Below, piece by piece: positions 1 through 7,734 of a stretch of 64,000 bases of DNA (within the stretch, counting starts at the first letter, position 1; each line of letters begins with the position of its first letter). Both the position numbers and the translations under genes were made by a program. The notes beneath the pieces are model-generated. The model did no database searches. It was not told the origin of the DNA and was given only the letters and a program-made list of their open reading frames with translations. The stretch is from Marchantia polymorpha subsp. ruderalis (lineage: Eukaryota; Streptophyta; Marchantiopsida; Marchantiales; Marchantiaceae), in contig AP031351.1 of NCBI GenBank assembly GCA_037833965.1, forward strand, positions 23,200,501 to 23,264,500, in the 5' to 3' direction.

Positions 1-258
1 CCGCGGACGCAACCTCCGAAGGCGGGTTTTGCGCCTTGCGTCGTAGGGATCCTAACTGCAGAGCTCGCAGGGAGGGTGGTGCCCATCCTTACTGCTGCAC
101 CCCAAATCCTAGATTCTACAAGATCCCTCGAGAATCCCCGCGATCTTCCGGATTCACTCTGTTTTGATGTACCGAAGGCTATTTACAATGCTGCCAGGGT
201 ACAGTTTTTTCCGAAAATGTTTTAATTTCCTCAAAATTACCAAAAGTGGGGTACCACA
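1..258 (-). repeat. Start of A1 3' LTR (U3), cut by window edge
   Basis: The LTR begins with TGTGGTACCCC reading leftward from base 258, directly after the polypurine tract. Only the first 258 bases are in the window. The same sequence is found at 35038-35295, and a slightly different subtype at 24709 (plus) and 31905 (minus). Confidence 0.9.
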
Positions 259-271
259 TGCTCCCCTCCTC
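259..271 (-). other. A1 polypurine tract
   Basis: On the minus strand GAGGAGGGGAGCA lies directly before the LTR terminal TG. This is the expected primer site for plus-strand DNA synthesis. Family B has the same tract with one more G-run (GAGGAGGGGGGCA). Confidence 0.85.
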
Positions 272-295
272 AATTGTGAGCGCCCACGCGAACAC

Positions 296-3136
296 TCACA
301 TGTGGTATTTCTTCAACTGCCACCCGTTCACTCGGGTGCCTAACAAATCGCCGGCCAGGTCCGCAAGTTGGATGGATCCATTCGAGAAGACTTCGACAAC
401 CCTGTAAGGTCCCATCCATCTTAGGTGCAGTTTGCCTGGGAATCTGGCATGCCTGCTGTCGTAGAGCAATGCCAAATCACCCGCCTGTAGGAGTACAGGT
501 TTGATCTTTTTATCGTATCTCTCCTTCCGGCGGAGCTGGATTTTCCTGGTGCGATCTTCGGCGTCTCGTCTCCTCTCATCCAGCAGCGTGACCTCCTGTA
601 ACCTGTATAGCTGACTCTCCTCCGTGCCCATCCTCTGCAAATCCAACGTTCGTTGGGTGGGTACTTCAAACTCGATCGGGAGGATCGGGTGTTGCCCATA
701 CATCAGAAAGTATGGTGTCTGTTTGGTCGTGATCTTCTCAGCTGTCCGGTACGCCCATAGAGCGGCTGCTAGCTTCGTATCCCAGTCGTGAGCGTGATTC
801 ACCGTGACCTTGAGTAGTATTTTACACAGCAGACCATTGGACTTCTCCGTCAGTCCATTCGCCTTGGGATTGTATGGAGTAGTCTTCCGGTGCTTGATGT
901 GGAAATACCGTGTCAGATCTTCGATGATCTGATTTAGAAAATGCGTGCCCCGGTCGCTGACTAGCTCCAAGGGACATCCGTAGCGTGTGATAATCGACTC
1001 AAACAAGAAGGTTGCCACTGTGGCAGCATCATCCCTTCTGGTGGCCCTTGCCTCCACCATTTTGGTGGCGTAGTCCGTTGCTACCAGAATGTAGCGCCTT
1101 CGTGTGCTTCTAGTCACTGGTTGTATCGGCCCTACAAAGTCAATGCCCCACTTTTCGAAAGGTGCTAGAGGCATGATGAGAGTCAGGGGCCAGCGTGTTG
1201 TAGGCGTTGGTCTCCCCGTCCTCTGGCAACTGTCGCACTTGCGGATGTAATCGAGAACATCCTTAAACATGGTCGGCCACCAATACCCCGCATTTAGAAT
1301 CTTGGTGACCGTGTTCCTGGTGGCATAGTGTCCACCCGCCTCCTCTGTATGCATCGCACTCACTATTCTTGGTACCTCTGATTCCTCCAGGCATCTGCAT
1401 AAGCGCTCATCTGCCATCTTTTTGAACAAAACCCCCTGCTGGAGTTGGTACGGGCCTGCCTTATGAATAAAGACAGTTCGCTGTTCCAAATCCATGCCTA
1501 CGGGACACTGAAGGGTTAGCAGATATCGATACAGGTCGGCATAGCGGGACTCATGCCCCGCAGACAACTGAAATAACTCTTCATCTGGAAAATCTTCCAC
1601 CAATTCCTCCTCTGTCGGCTGGGTCCATAATCGGGACAAGTAATCCGCATTTTCGTGGTGCACCCCTTTCCTGGTCTGGACTGTGTAGGTGAACTCTTGT
1701 AGCAACAACACCCACCTGGCGATCCGACCGGATAGGTCGGCTTTCTTGACTAGGTGTTGCAATGCGTAGTGGTCCACATGGAACACAAACTCGTAGCAGA
1801 TTAGGTAGTGACGGAACTTTTTACAGGAGTACACCATCCCCAACGCTTCTCTCTCCGTCGTGGTGTACTTCCGCTCTGCTAGAGACAACTGTCGGCTCGC
1901 GAAATAGATCGGGTAGTCCTTTTTGTTGTCATCCTTTTGACTCAGTACTACACCGATGGCGAATGCAGATGTGTCAACGTAAACATGGAATGATCGATTC
2001 CAGTCTGGACTCCTTAGCACGGGAGCAGTCGTGAGTTTCGCTTTAAGAGCCTCAAATGCTGACTGCTGGTTCGCACCCCAGGCGTAAGGCTCGTCTTTCT
2101 TCAACAACTTGGTCAGGTCCGCCGCCAGTATTGCATACAGGTGTATGAATCTTCGGTAGTAGCCCACATGACCCAGGAATGCTCGCAGCTCTCTTAGATT
2201 CGTGGGTGGCTCAAGCTCGAGTATAACCTTGACCTTCTCGATGTCCACCGCAATGCCGTCTGCCGAGACCCGATGACCCAACAAGATCCCACTAGTCATA
2301 AAGAAAAAGCACTTCTCGGGATGCAGCGATAAACTGCTCTCTCTACATTTATCGAAGGTCTGCTTCAAGTGACTTAGGTGTTCAGACCGCTTCCCAAAGA
2401 CACAGAAGTCATCTATGAATATTTCCAGGAACTTCCTCTGTTGCTCCTGGAAGATATTGGTCATCATCCGTTGAAAGGTGGCAGGCGCGTTGCACAGACC
2501 GAAGGGCATCTTGTGGTATGCGTAAGTTCCCCAGTCGGTTGTGAACGTAGTTTTATCCTTGTCCTGTTCCCGGATAGACACCTGATTGTAACCTGAGAAC
2601 CCGTCCAGGAAGCTATAGCATTCATGTCCTGCGACATGGTCTAGAATGGCATCCGTGAACGGCAACGGGTGATGATCCTTGCGTGTTGCTGCATTCAACT
2701 TCCGGAAATCTTGACACACTCGTATCTTACCCGTCAACTTCTTGGGTACGATAACAATCGGCGACACCCATTCACTGCTGAGCACTGGGTAAATAATACC
2801 AGCACTCAAGTACTTATCTATCTCCTCCTTAACTAGCAAGGAGTATTTTGGGTTGAGGCGATACTGGCGCTGTCGTATGGGTACTGAGTCGTCCAGTAAA
2901 TCGATACGGTGTTCCCCATACCGTGCAGGTATCCCCTTCATGTCTTCGATCTTCCAGGCGAAGACGTCGACATAATGGCTAAGGAATGCCTGTACTTTCC
3001 TTAGCTCGTCTCCTCTCACTGTGCTTGATACCTTCAAGCACTTGTCGGGACTGAGTTGTACTTCGTGACAGTCACTAGGGTCGACAATGCCCTCGGTGTG
3101 ACTCGTCTCACTCCTTCCCAGTCCCACCGTTAATTG
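296..3136 (-). CDS. pol: A1 pol: reverse transcriptase-RNase H-integrase (readthrough part of gag-pol)
   Basis: The frame is open from the codon after the gag UAG to base 296 and is in phase with gag. There is no ATG near its beginning; the first ATG lies inside the start of RT, so I start it at the codon after the stop. RT shows the F-I-D-D active-site box. RNase H follows with its Asp (in VYVDTSAF) and Glu (in TEREALG). Integrase has a zinc-binding HH..CDSC segment, then the catalytic Asp in KWGIDFVGP, Asp in VSDRGTHF and Glu in LTEKSNG. The C-terminus (GPYRVVEVF..VNGWQLKKYH) has no chromodomain and resembles Athila/Tat ends. All catalytic residues are present. The product would be cut by the element's own protease, which lies in gag. 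Confidence 0.92.
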   Translation of the reverse strand, partial: QLTVGLGRSETSHTEGIVDPSDCHEVQLSPDKCLKVSSTVRGDELRKVQAFLSHYVDVFAWKIEDMKGIPARYGEHRIDLLDDSVPIRQRQYRLNPKYSLLVKEEIDKYLSAGIIYPVLSSEWVSPIVIVPKKLTGKIRVCQDFRKLNAATRKDHHPLPFTDAILDHVAGHECYSFLDGFSGYNQVSIREQDKDKTTFTTDWGTYAYHKMPFGLCNAPATFQRMMTNIFQEQQRKFLEIFIDDFCVFGKRSEHLSHLKQTFDKCRESSLSLHPEKCFFFMTSGILLGHRVSADGIAVDIEKVKVILELEPPTNLRELRAFLGHVGYYRRFIHLYAILAADLTKLLKKDEPYAWGANQQSAFEALKAKLTTAPVLRSPDWNRSFHVYVDTSAFAIGVVLSQKDDNKKDYPIYFASRQLSLAERKYTTTEREALGMVYSCKKFRHYLICYEFVFHVDHYALQHLVKKADLSGRIARWVLLLQEFTYTVQTRKGVHHENADYLSRLWTQPTEEELVEDFPDEELFQLSAGHESRYADLYRYLLTLQCPVGMDLEQRTVFIHKAGPYQLQQGVLFKKMADERLCRCLEESEVPRIVSAMHTEEAGGHYATRNTVTKILNAGYWWPTMFKDVLDYIRKCDSCQRTGRPTPTTRWPLTLIMPLAPFEKWGIDFVGPIQPVTRSTRRRYILVATDYATKMVEARATRRDDAATVATFLFESIITRYGCPLELVSDRGTHFLNQIIEDLTRYFHIKHRKTTPYNPKANGLTEKSNGLLCKILLKVTVNHAHDWDTKLAAALWAYRTAEKITTKQTPYFLMYGQHPILPIEFEVPTQRTLDLQRMGTEESQLYRLQEVTLLDERRRDAEDRTRKIQLRRKERYDKKIKPVLLQAGDLALLYDSRHARFPGKLHLRWMGPYRVVEVFSNGSIQLADLAGDLLGTRVNGWQLKKYHM

Positions 3137-3139
3137 CTA
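3131..3139 (-). promoter_or_regulatory. Leaky stop UAG CAA UUA between gag-PR and RT
   Basis: The gag stop and next two codons are TAG CAA TTA. This fits the TMV-type UAG-CARYYA readthrough context exactly. The downstream RT frame is in phase and lacks its own AUG. The same arrangement is kept in A0, B1 and B2, with CAA CTA in family B. Confidence 0.75.
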
Positions 3140-5971
3140 TTCGTCTTCCGGCGGAATAGCTTCCGGCTCTTCTTCTTCTCCCACCGAACAGCAGGCAACG
3201 AATCCCACGAAATAATCGGATTCGGTACCACTGGAATCCGATCGCGCGGTCGACTCACTGTCCCCGCCCGATGTGTAACCTGCACTTGTCGATGGGGTCT
3301 CTCCTTCGTGTCTGACCCTATTCCAGGGCACCGTAATGGTCTTGGTCGGTTCCGAAGGATGGGGAAACTTAAGGCGATGCCTTCGCCAATCACATCTGAC
3401 TTGCGCGCCATATAGCCATGGTCGCCCGCGCAGAACGTCATAGCCCTGCTTCATCATCGGTTGAAGGATGATATACGTCAACCGAAAGTCCGCACCACCG
3501 ATGATTGTTTTGACATTGCGCAGCATACCTGCAGGCATCCTCCGCATCTGATCCGCTAATCTCAACACACGCTTCGAGGGTTCGTATTGACTGAACCCCA
3601 AGGCTCTCGCGGTATCCTCCGTCATTATGTTGACTCCTGATCCAGAGTCGATTGGTACCCTGCGTACACAACACCCTGCTATTTCCACATCGATCTCTGG
3701 TGACCCTTGGTCTTCGCTCTCCACTTGATATACTTGAGAGGATGTGGATGCGCGCGGCTTCCGCGGACGTCGTAGCGAAAGCATCAACATTCTTCTATAC
3801 GTCTTGTTGTCCTCCAGGAGTTGCTTGAACGTGATGTTCACTTTCCGACTCCCGAGATCTTCGACCAAGTCATAGTGGGCGCGGTGGGTCGCCGGGGTCG
3901 GCGGCGACGCTCTGCGAGGTTCCACGGTGGCTGCCAACTTCGCCCCAAGGAAGGATGGCAAGTCTGGCCGCGGGGGGTCCTTTTGAGTGCGGATCGCTTC
4001 CTTCAACAGGTTGGTTACCTCGTTGCGGATATCCGGAGCATAGTCCCGTTTCAGCAAGCGTACTGGCTCATCCTCGACTGCTGTCTGGGGGCGCACTGCT
4101 GGTGCCTCTCGCGTAACCGAAGACTTCCGTGCAGGTCGCAAGTCGGACTTGCTGGATGTCTTCTCCTTCCCTTTTCCCGTCCGGTCGTCGGTTCTCCGTT
4201 CGTGCTTGCGAGTGTCACGTTCTTGCTCCTTCGATTTCTTGGAACTACGAGTTTCGACCCGTGCGCACATAACCTCTTCCGCCGGCCATTCTTCGTCTTC
4301 GTCATCCCCGTCTGAACCTACTTCGACCTGGTTAACTTGGACGTCCTCCTTGGCAGGAGGGTTCACAAATCGTACCGCTGGCCGAGGAACTGGTGGCTGA
4401 TCACACTCTGGCGCAGTATGCCCGGTCTTCTTGCAATTACTACATGTCGGAACATAATCGTTTCGCCTTTTTGGATGGGGACACTGCGGTGAGAAGTGTC
4501 CAACTTCCCCGCAATTATAACAAGCTCGCGGTGGCGGTGGGTCAAACGTCCCTGGAGGTGCTCTCCTCCTCACGGGTACTGTAGTGGCCCGATCCACCGG
4601 ATGATATCGTGGGACTTGCATTGCTGAAACTGCAGTAGGGGTGGGAACCGACTGGACGGCGTAGGCTGTCTCTTCGCTAGCCTCTCCATAGTACTGGGGA
4701 TGCTCTCCATAGTACGGTTGTGCCCACTCTACTGCGTTGACTGGATATGACGGACGGGTGGTAAGGCACTCGGTGTTTGCATGTCCCACCGCCCCGCACG
4801 TAGTACACCATAAGTTCGCTCGCACTCTCCCGGGTGATTTTCGGCGATCATGCCCGCCTACCACTTGAACCTTGAGGTCGGCGAAGTCCTTCACAAGGGT
4901 CTCCATCTTCGAGGCTATGTCTCCCGGCGCTCTGTCCGTAGTCACTCGTCGGGTGCCCTTCTTCTTCGCTGCCCCATGCTTCTTCCTCTTCTTCTCCTCC
5001 TCCGACGATGAGGTTTCCTCTTCTTCGGATGAGGAACGGTTCTCGTCCGAAGACGATTCTTCCGATGACGGAGTTGTACCTCTACGTCGTCTTCGCACTC
5101 CCTTCGGTTTTCGCTCCTTTGACTCCCGTCTCTCTCTCCCTCTTCGGTTGAGAGTGGAAGTTTCGAAGGCTTCTGCCGATGCAATCACATCCTCAATAGT
5201 GTCGCACTTGCTGCGTCGGCAAAAAGTCTCCATCTCCCGAGTTAAGCCGGTCACGTACCAATCCACAGCTTGTGGTACCGAGAAAGGGGACCCTGGTCCT
5301 GTTTTCGGTATTCTGTCAAGGAGGTCCAGAAATCTCTCAGTATAGTCACGCAGACTCTCCTTCTTCTCTCGCTGCAAATTACGTAACTTTGTCAATACCC
5401 GACTGTCGTAGCCGAGCTCACGGAAGCGGCGAAGGAACTTCTCCTTCAGCTGGGCCCATGTTGTCAACCCAGTCGGATCGATGCTCTCGTGATTGTACCA
5501 ACTCCTCGCTTTCTTCCGCAGAAGGCTTGGAAAGATCCTTAGTCGGTCGTCGTCTGCGATCTCGCGATTGGCAATAGACACCGATTCGAACAACTTGATG
5601 TATGAATCTGCATCGTCGTCATCCCCACTCCCTTTATACTTTGGGTAGGAATGTTTAGTAATCGGCTGAGGTAGCCGCACATTGGCTTGTCCGTCCGCCA
5701 TCGGTGTGTCTGTCGACGGTTCTCGGGCGGTCGGTTCTACTTCACGAGGCGGGTCCGTGCAAGGAATATCTAGTAGAACTGTAAGCACCAAGTTTGGTTC
5801 CGAGTCGCCGGGGGTAGGTTCCCCAAGGATGTCGGCCAAACTAGGCTTAGGTACTCTTTTTGGTGTTTTCTTGTTTTGACGCCGTGTCTCTTCCACGGCC
5901 TTCTCTGAATCTCGTCGGAACTTGCGGACAGCTCTAGCACTTAGGTTGCTCCCGCTAGCCCCAGTCGACAT
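3137..5971 (-). CDS. gag: A1 gag-protease polyprotein, 944 aa
   Basis: It starts at an ATG 46 nt after the PBS. A retrotransposon gag capsid-type domain occupies roughly residues 105-280 (KHSYPKYKG.., WAQLKEKFLRRFRELG, RDYTERFLDLLDRIP). A Ser/Glu-rich acidic stretch with Lys-rich runs follows, near residues 300-345. Three CCHC zinc knuckles come next: CTTCGAVGHANTEC, CYNCGEVGHFSPQC and CSNCKKTGHTAPEC. A retropepsin domain near the C-terminus has the catalytic triplet in PIDSGSGVNIM and a downstream GRPWLYGAQ. Gag would form the particle and bind RNA, and the protease would process the polyprotein. Placing protease before the leaky stop means it is made at gag level, not pol level. Confidence 0.92.
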   Translation of the reverse strand: MSTGASGSNLSARAVRKFRRDSEKAVEETRRQNKKTPKRVPKPSLADILGEPTPGDSEPNLVLTVLLDIPCTDPPREVEPTAREPSTDTPMADGQANVRLPQPITKHSYPKYKGSGDDDDADSYIKLFESVSIANREIADDDRLRIFPSLLRKKARSWYNHESIDPTGLTTWAQLKEKFLRRFRELGYDSRVLTKLRNLQREKKESLRDYTERFLDLLDRIPKTGPGSPFSVPQAVDWYVTGLTREMETFCRRSKCDTIEDVIASAEAFETSTLNRRGRERRESKERKPKGVRRRRRGTTPSSEESSSDENRSSSEEEETSSSEEEKKRKKHGAAKKKGTRRVTTDRAPGDIASKMETLVKDFADLKVQVVGGHDRRKSPGRVRANLWCTTCGAVGHANTECLTTRPSYPVNAVEWAQPYYGEHPQYYGEASEETAYAVQSVPTPTAVSAMQVPRYHPVDRATTVPVRRRAPPGTFDPPPPRACYNCGEVGHFSPQCPHPKRRNDYVPTCSNCKKTGHTAPECDQPPVPRPAVRFVNPPAKEDVQVNQVEVGSDGDDEDEEWPAEEVMCARVETRSSKKSKEQERDTRKHERRTDDRTGKGKEKTSSKSDLRPARKSSVTREAPAVRPQTAVEDEPVRLLKRDYAPDIRNEVTNLLKEAIRTQKDPPRPDLPSFLGAKLAATVEPRRASPPTPATHRAHYDLVEDLGSRKVNITFKQLLEDNKTYRRMLMLSLRRPRKPRASTSSQVYQVESEDQGSPEIDVEIAGCCVRRVPIDSGSGVNIMTEDTARALGFSQYEPSKRVLRLADQMRRMPAGMLRNVKTIIGGADFRLTYIILQPMMKQGYDVLRGRPWLYGAQVRCDWRRHRLKFPHPSEPTKTITVPWNRVRHEGETPSTSAGYTSGGDSESTARSDSSGTESDYFVGFVACCSVGEEEEPEAIPPEDE

Positions 5972-6017
5972 TCACCGAGCATGGCTGCTCGTAAAAACCC
6001 CGGTGTTGACGCAACTG

Positions 6018-6035
6018 TCCCCGGCAGCGGCGCCA
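6018..6035 (-). other. A1 primer-binding site, tRNA-Asp type
   Basis: On the minus strand TGGCGCCGCTGCCGGGGA matches the 3' end of plant tRNA-Asp(GTC), as I recall it, with one mismatch. It starts 22 nt after the LTR end at 6058, an unusually long gap that is identical in B1 and B2. Confidence 0.8.
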
Positions 6036-6057
6036 AAAAGAAGTTGTCGGCTTCTTA

Positions 6058-6194
6058 TGTAATAACCCACTAAAGGCTAAAACTGCAATATAGTGGTAGA
6101 AAGGTCGAACCCACAGGGACAGAGGAACACACAGGGTACAAAGTGTCACGTTTAACAGACTATTGATGAGTTTGAATTCTCAGGCGACTGTCAC
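6058..6194 (-). repeat. A1 5' LTR remnant (U5 end only)
   Basis: The LTR end (..TTATTACA on the minus strand) and the adjacent 137 bp match 22934-23070. The match then stops at an array of CAAATCAC units. The rest of the LTR is missing. Confidence 0.85.
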
Positions 6195-6226
6195 CAAATC
6201 ACCAAATCACCAAATCGCCAAATCAC
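6195..6226. repeat. Four 8-bp CAAATCAC units at a rearrangement joint
   Basis: CAAATCAC, CAAATCAC, CAAATCGC and CAAATCAC lie between the broken A1 LTR and the A0 pol fragment. The last unit is native to pol (compare the CCAAATCAC sequence near base 470), and TCAC is the end of the LTR part. It looks like repeat expansion during end joining. Confidence 0.7.
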
Positions 6227-6385
6227 CCTCCTGCAAGAGTACAGGTTTTATGTTTTTATCGTATCTCTCCTTCCGGCGGAGCTGAATTCTCCTGGTGCGT
6301 TCCTCGGCTTCTCGTCTCCTCTCATCCAGCAGCATGACCTCCTGTAATCTAGAGTTGACTCTCCTCTGCGCTCACCCTCTATAAA
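6219..6385 (-). pseudogene. A0 pol fragment (after integrase core)
   Basis: This 167 bp piece aligns to A1 pol at about bases 470-640, in the basic region after the integrase core. It is cut on the left by the CAAATCAC joint and on the right by B1. It continues at 21908. Confidence 0.8.
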
Positions 6386-6734
6386 TGTGGTAACACACTT
6401 TTTGTTTTTTTTGCAGAATTTAAACAATTTTAGAAAACTAGTACCAAAGCAGTGTTTGTAGCTAGAGAAGGGTACGCTAAATAGAGTGGATTGATGAGAT
6501 CGTCACGAGGACACAAAGAATCACGCAGTCGGATGTACCAATGTCTTCGGCGCCTTCGGCAAAAGCTCCTTTTTGAGGTGTCTCTACTCACGCGCCTCTA
6601 GCGTATAAGGAAGCTACGCTTCCGGCGCAGACACCTCAGGAGGAGGTTTTGCTAAAGACGTCAGGAGAAGGGCCCGGACCTCTAAAGGCATCCGACCATG
6701 AGTGCGCCTTCGGCGAAACGCCGCTAGCGCGGAA

Positions 6735-6876
6735 AGGGAAAACCTTCATAACAATCGGGATACACGGTAGATCCAGTTGGTTGAAGTTGCCTTAGAAAGA
6801 GCGCGGGACGCTCGTTCTAACGAGTCTAAGAGCGTCGGAGATGGATCAGGAATGGAGAAGTTATGAGCGTCGGAAA
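6735..6876 (+). promoter_or_regulatory. Hairpin module shared by U3 of families A, B and C
   Basis: It contains a CTTCATAAC block, a CCAGTTGG block, a two-part stem-loop (TTAGAA 6792-6797 pairing TTCTAA 6815-6820; inner GAGCG 6799-6803 pairing CGCTC 6809-6813) and a tail AGTTATGAGCGTCGG. Related modules occur near 25000 (A) and three times in the C LTR. The role is unknown; a cis-regulatory or RNA-structural element is possible. Confidence 0.5.
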
Positions 6877-7734
6877 ACTCGTAGCCGGACATGCGCCGTA
6901 CGCGCTAGGGTTCACAGCCGGAAAGGATTCCCGTACGCCCTCGGCGATGCGCCTTCGGTGGAATCACGCGCTCATAGGAGGAAACCCACTCAGAGTCGGA
7001 AGCGCCTTTGGCGGCGGTCCATGGAAGGAAAGCGCCGGTCGGATGTACGCCTCCGACGTGGCGCTGACAGCCGGATGCGCTGGCATGGGTTGCGCTGGCG
7101 GATATGCGCCGGCAGCAACGGACGAGGCATAAAGGACAAAATAGGCGGTACGACTGCGCGCCGGCGTAATTCGATCCGACTGGATGTGCGCCTCCAGCAA
7201 GGCGCCGACGGATGATGAACGCACCAGCGGCGACACGCCTCCGGAGAAGGGCGGGTTAGGAAAAGACAACAGGGTCGACGTATACCCTGCAGCGGACTCG
7301 AGTCCGGAAGGTGGCGGCGGCGGGAGAATTCAACGTTCAAGCATGCGAATGCGCGCAATGCGGAGACGTGAATTCGCGCATGCAAAGGGCGAACCGTTAA
7401 GCCGTATAGCCGGCTGCGTACGTTGCAACCAGTAGGAACGTTGGACGTTCTTGAAATCGGAGAAGAAAAGACTGCACTCCAGTCTCATACTCTCATTCTT
7501 GACTTTGCGATTTCCAGTTCCAAGATTACGCGCAAGGGCGGAGCGACCTGCAGTGAGAGTAGAGAGGGCGGAGACGAGTTGCGCAAGGATCTTGGCGGAC
7601 CTTGAAAGAATTGGGAGTAGCGATCTTGAACGAGCGCAGAGAGAGTGAGCAGTCAGTGCTTGAGTGGCCGACGCGCAGTGGCGATTGTGAGAGAGCGAGC
7701 GAAAGGGAGAACGTTTGTGTGTGCAGGCAACGCA

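Larger units (their letters stand above)
1..6194 (-). mobile_element. A1: Ty3/gypsy element, family A, 5' LTR truncated
   Basis: Read on the minus strand the order is: 5' LTR remnant, PBS, gag-PR, leaky stop, RT-RH-IN, polypurine tract, 3' LTR running off the window edge. Both ORFs are open over their full length. The first 258 bases and the 137 bp LTR remnant match the two outer ends of A2 (35038-35295 and 22934-23070) with no difference that I saw, so A1 and the outer ends of A2 come from the same recent subfamily. The loss of most of the 5' LTR, including its promoter, should make this copy unable to transcribe itself. Coding content, PBS type and the absence of a chromodomain place it near the Athila/Tat branch; that placement is inference from motifs. 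Confidence 0.9.

Noticed and set aside
7645..7734. Longer N-terminus of the U3 protein (upstream in-frame extension)
   Set aside because: The extension has no ATG (it begins at GTG), is closed by a stop in B2 and is unlike family A. The shared ATG at 7735 fits better.
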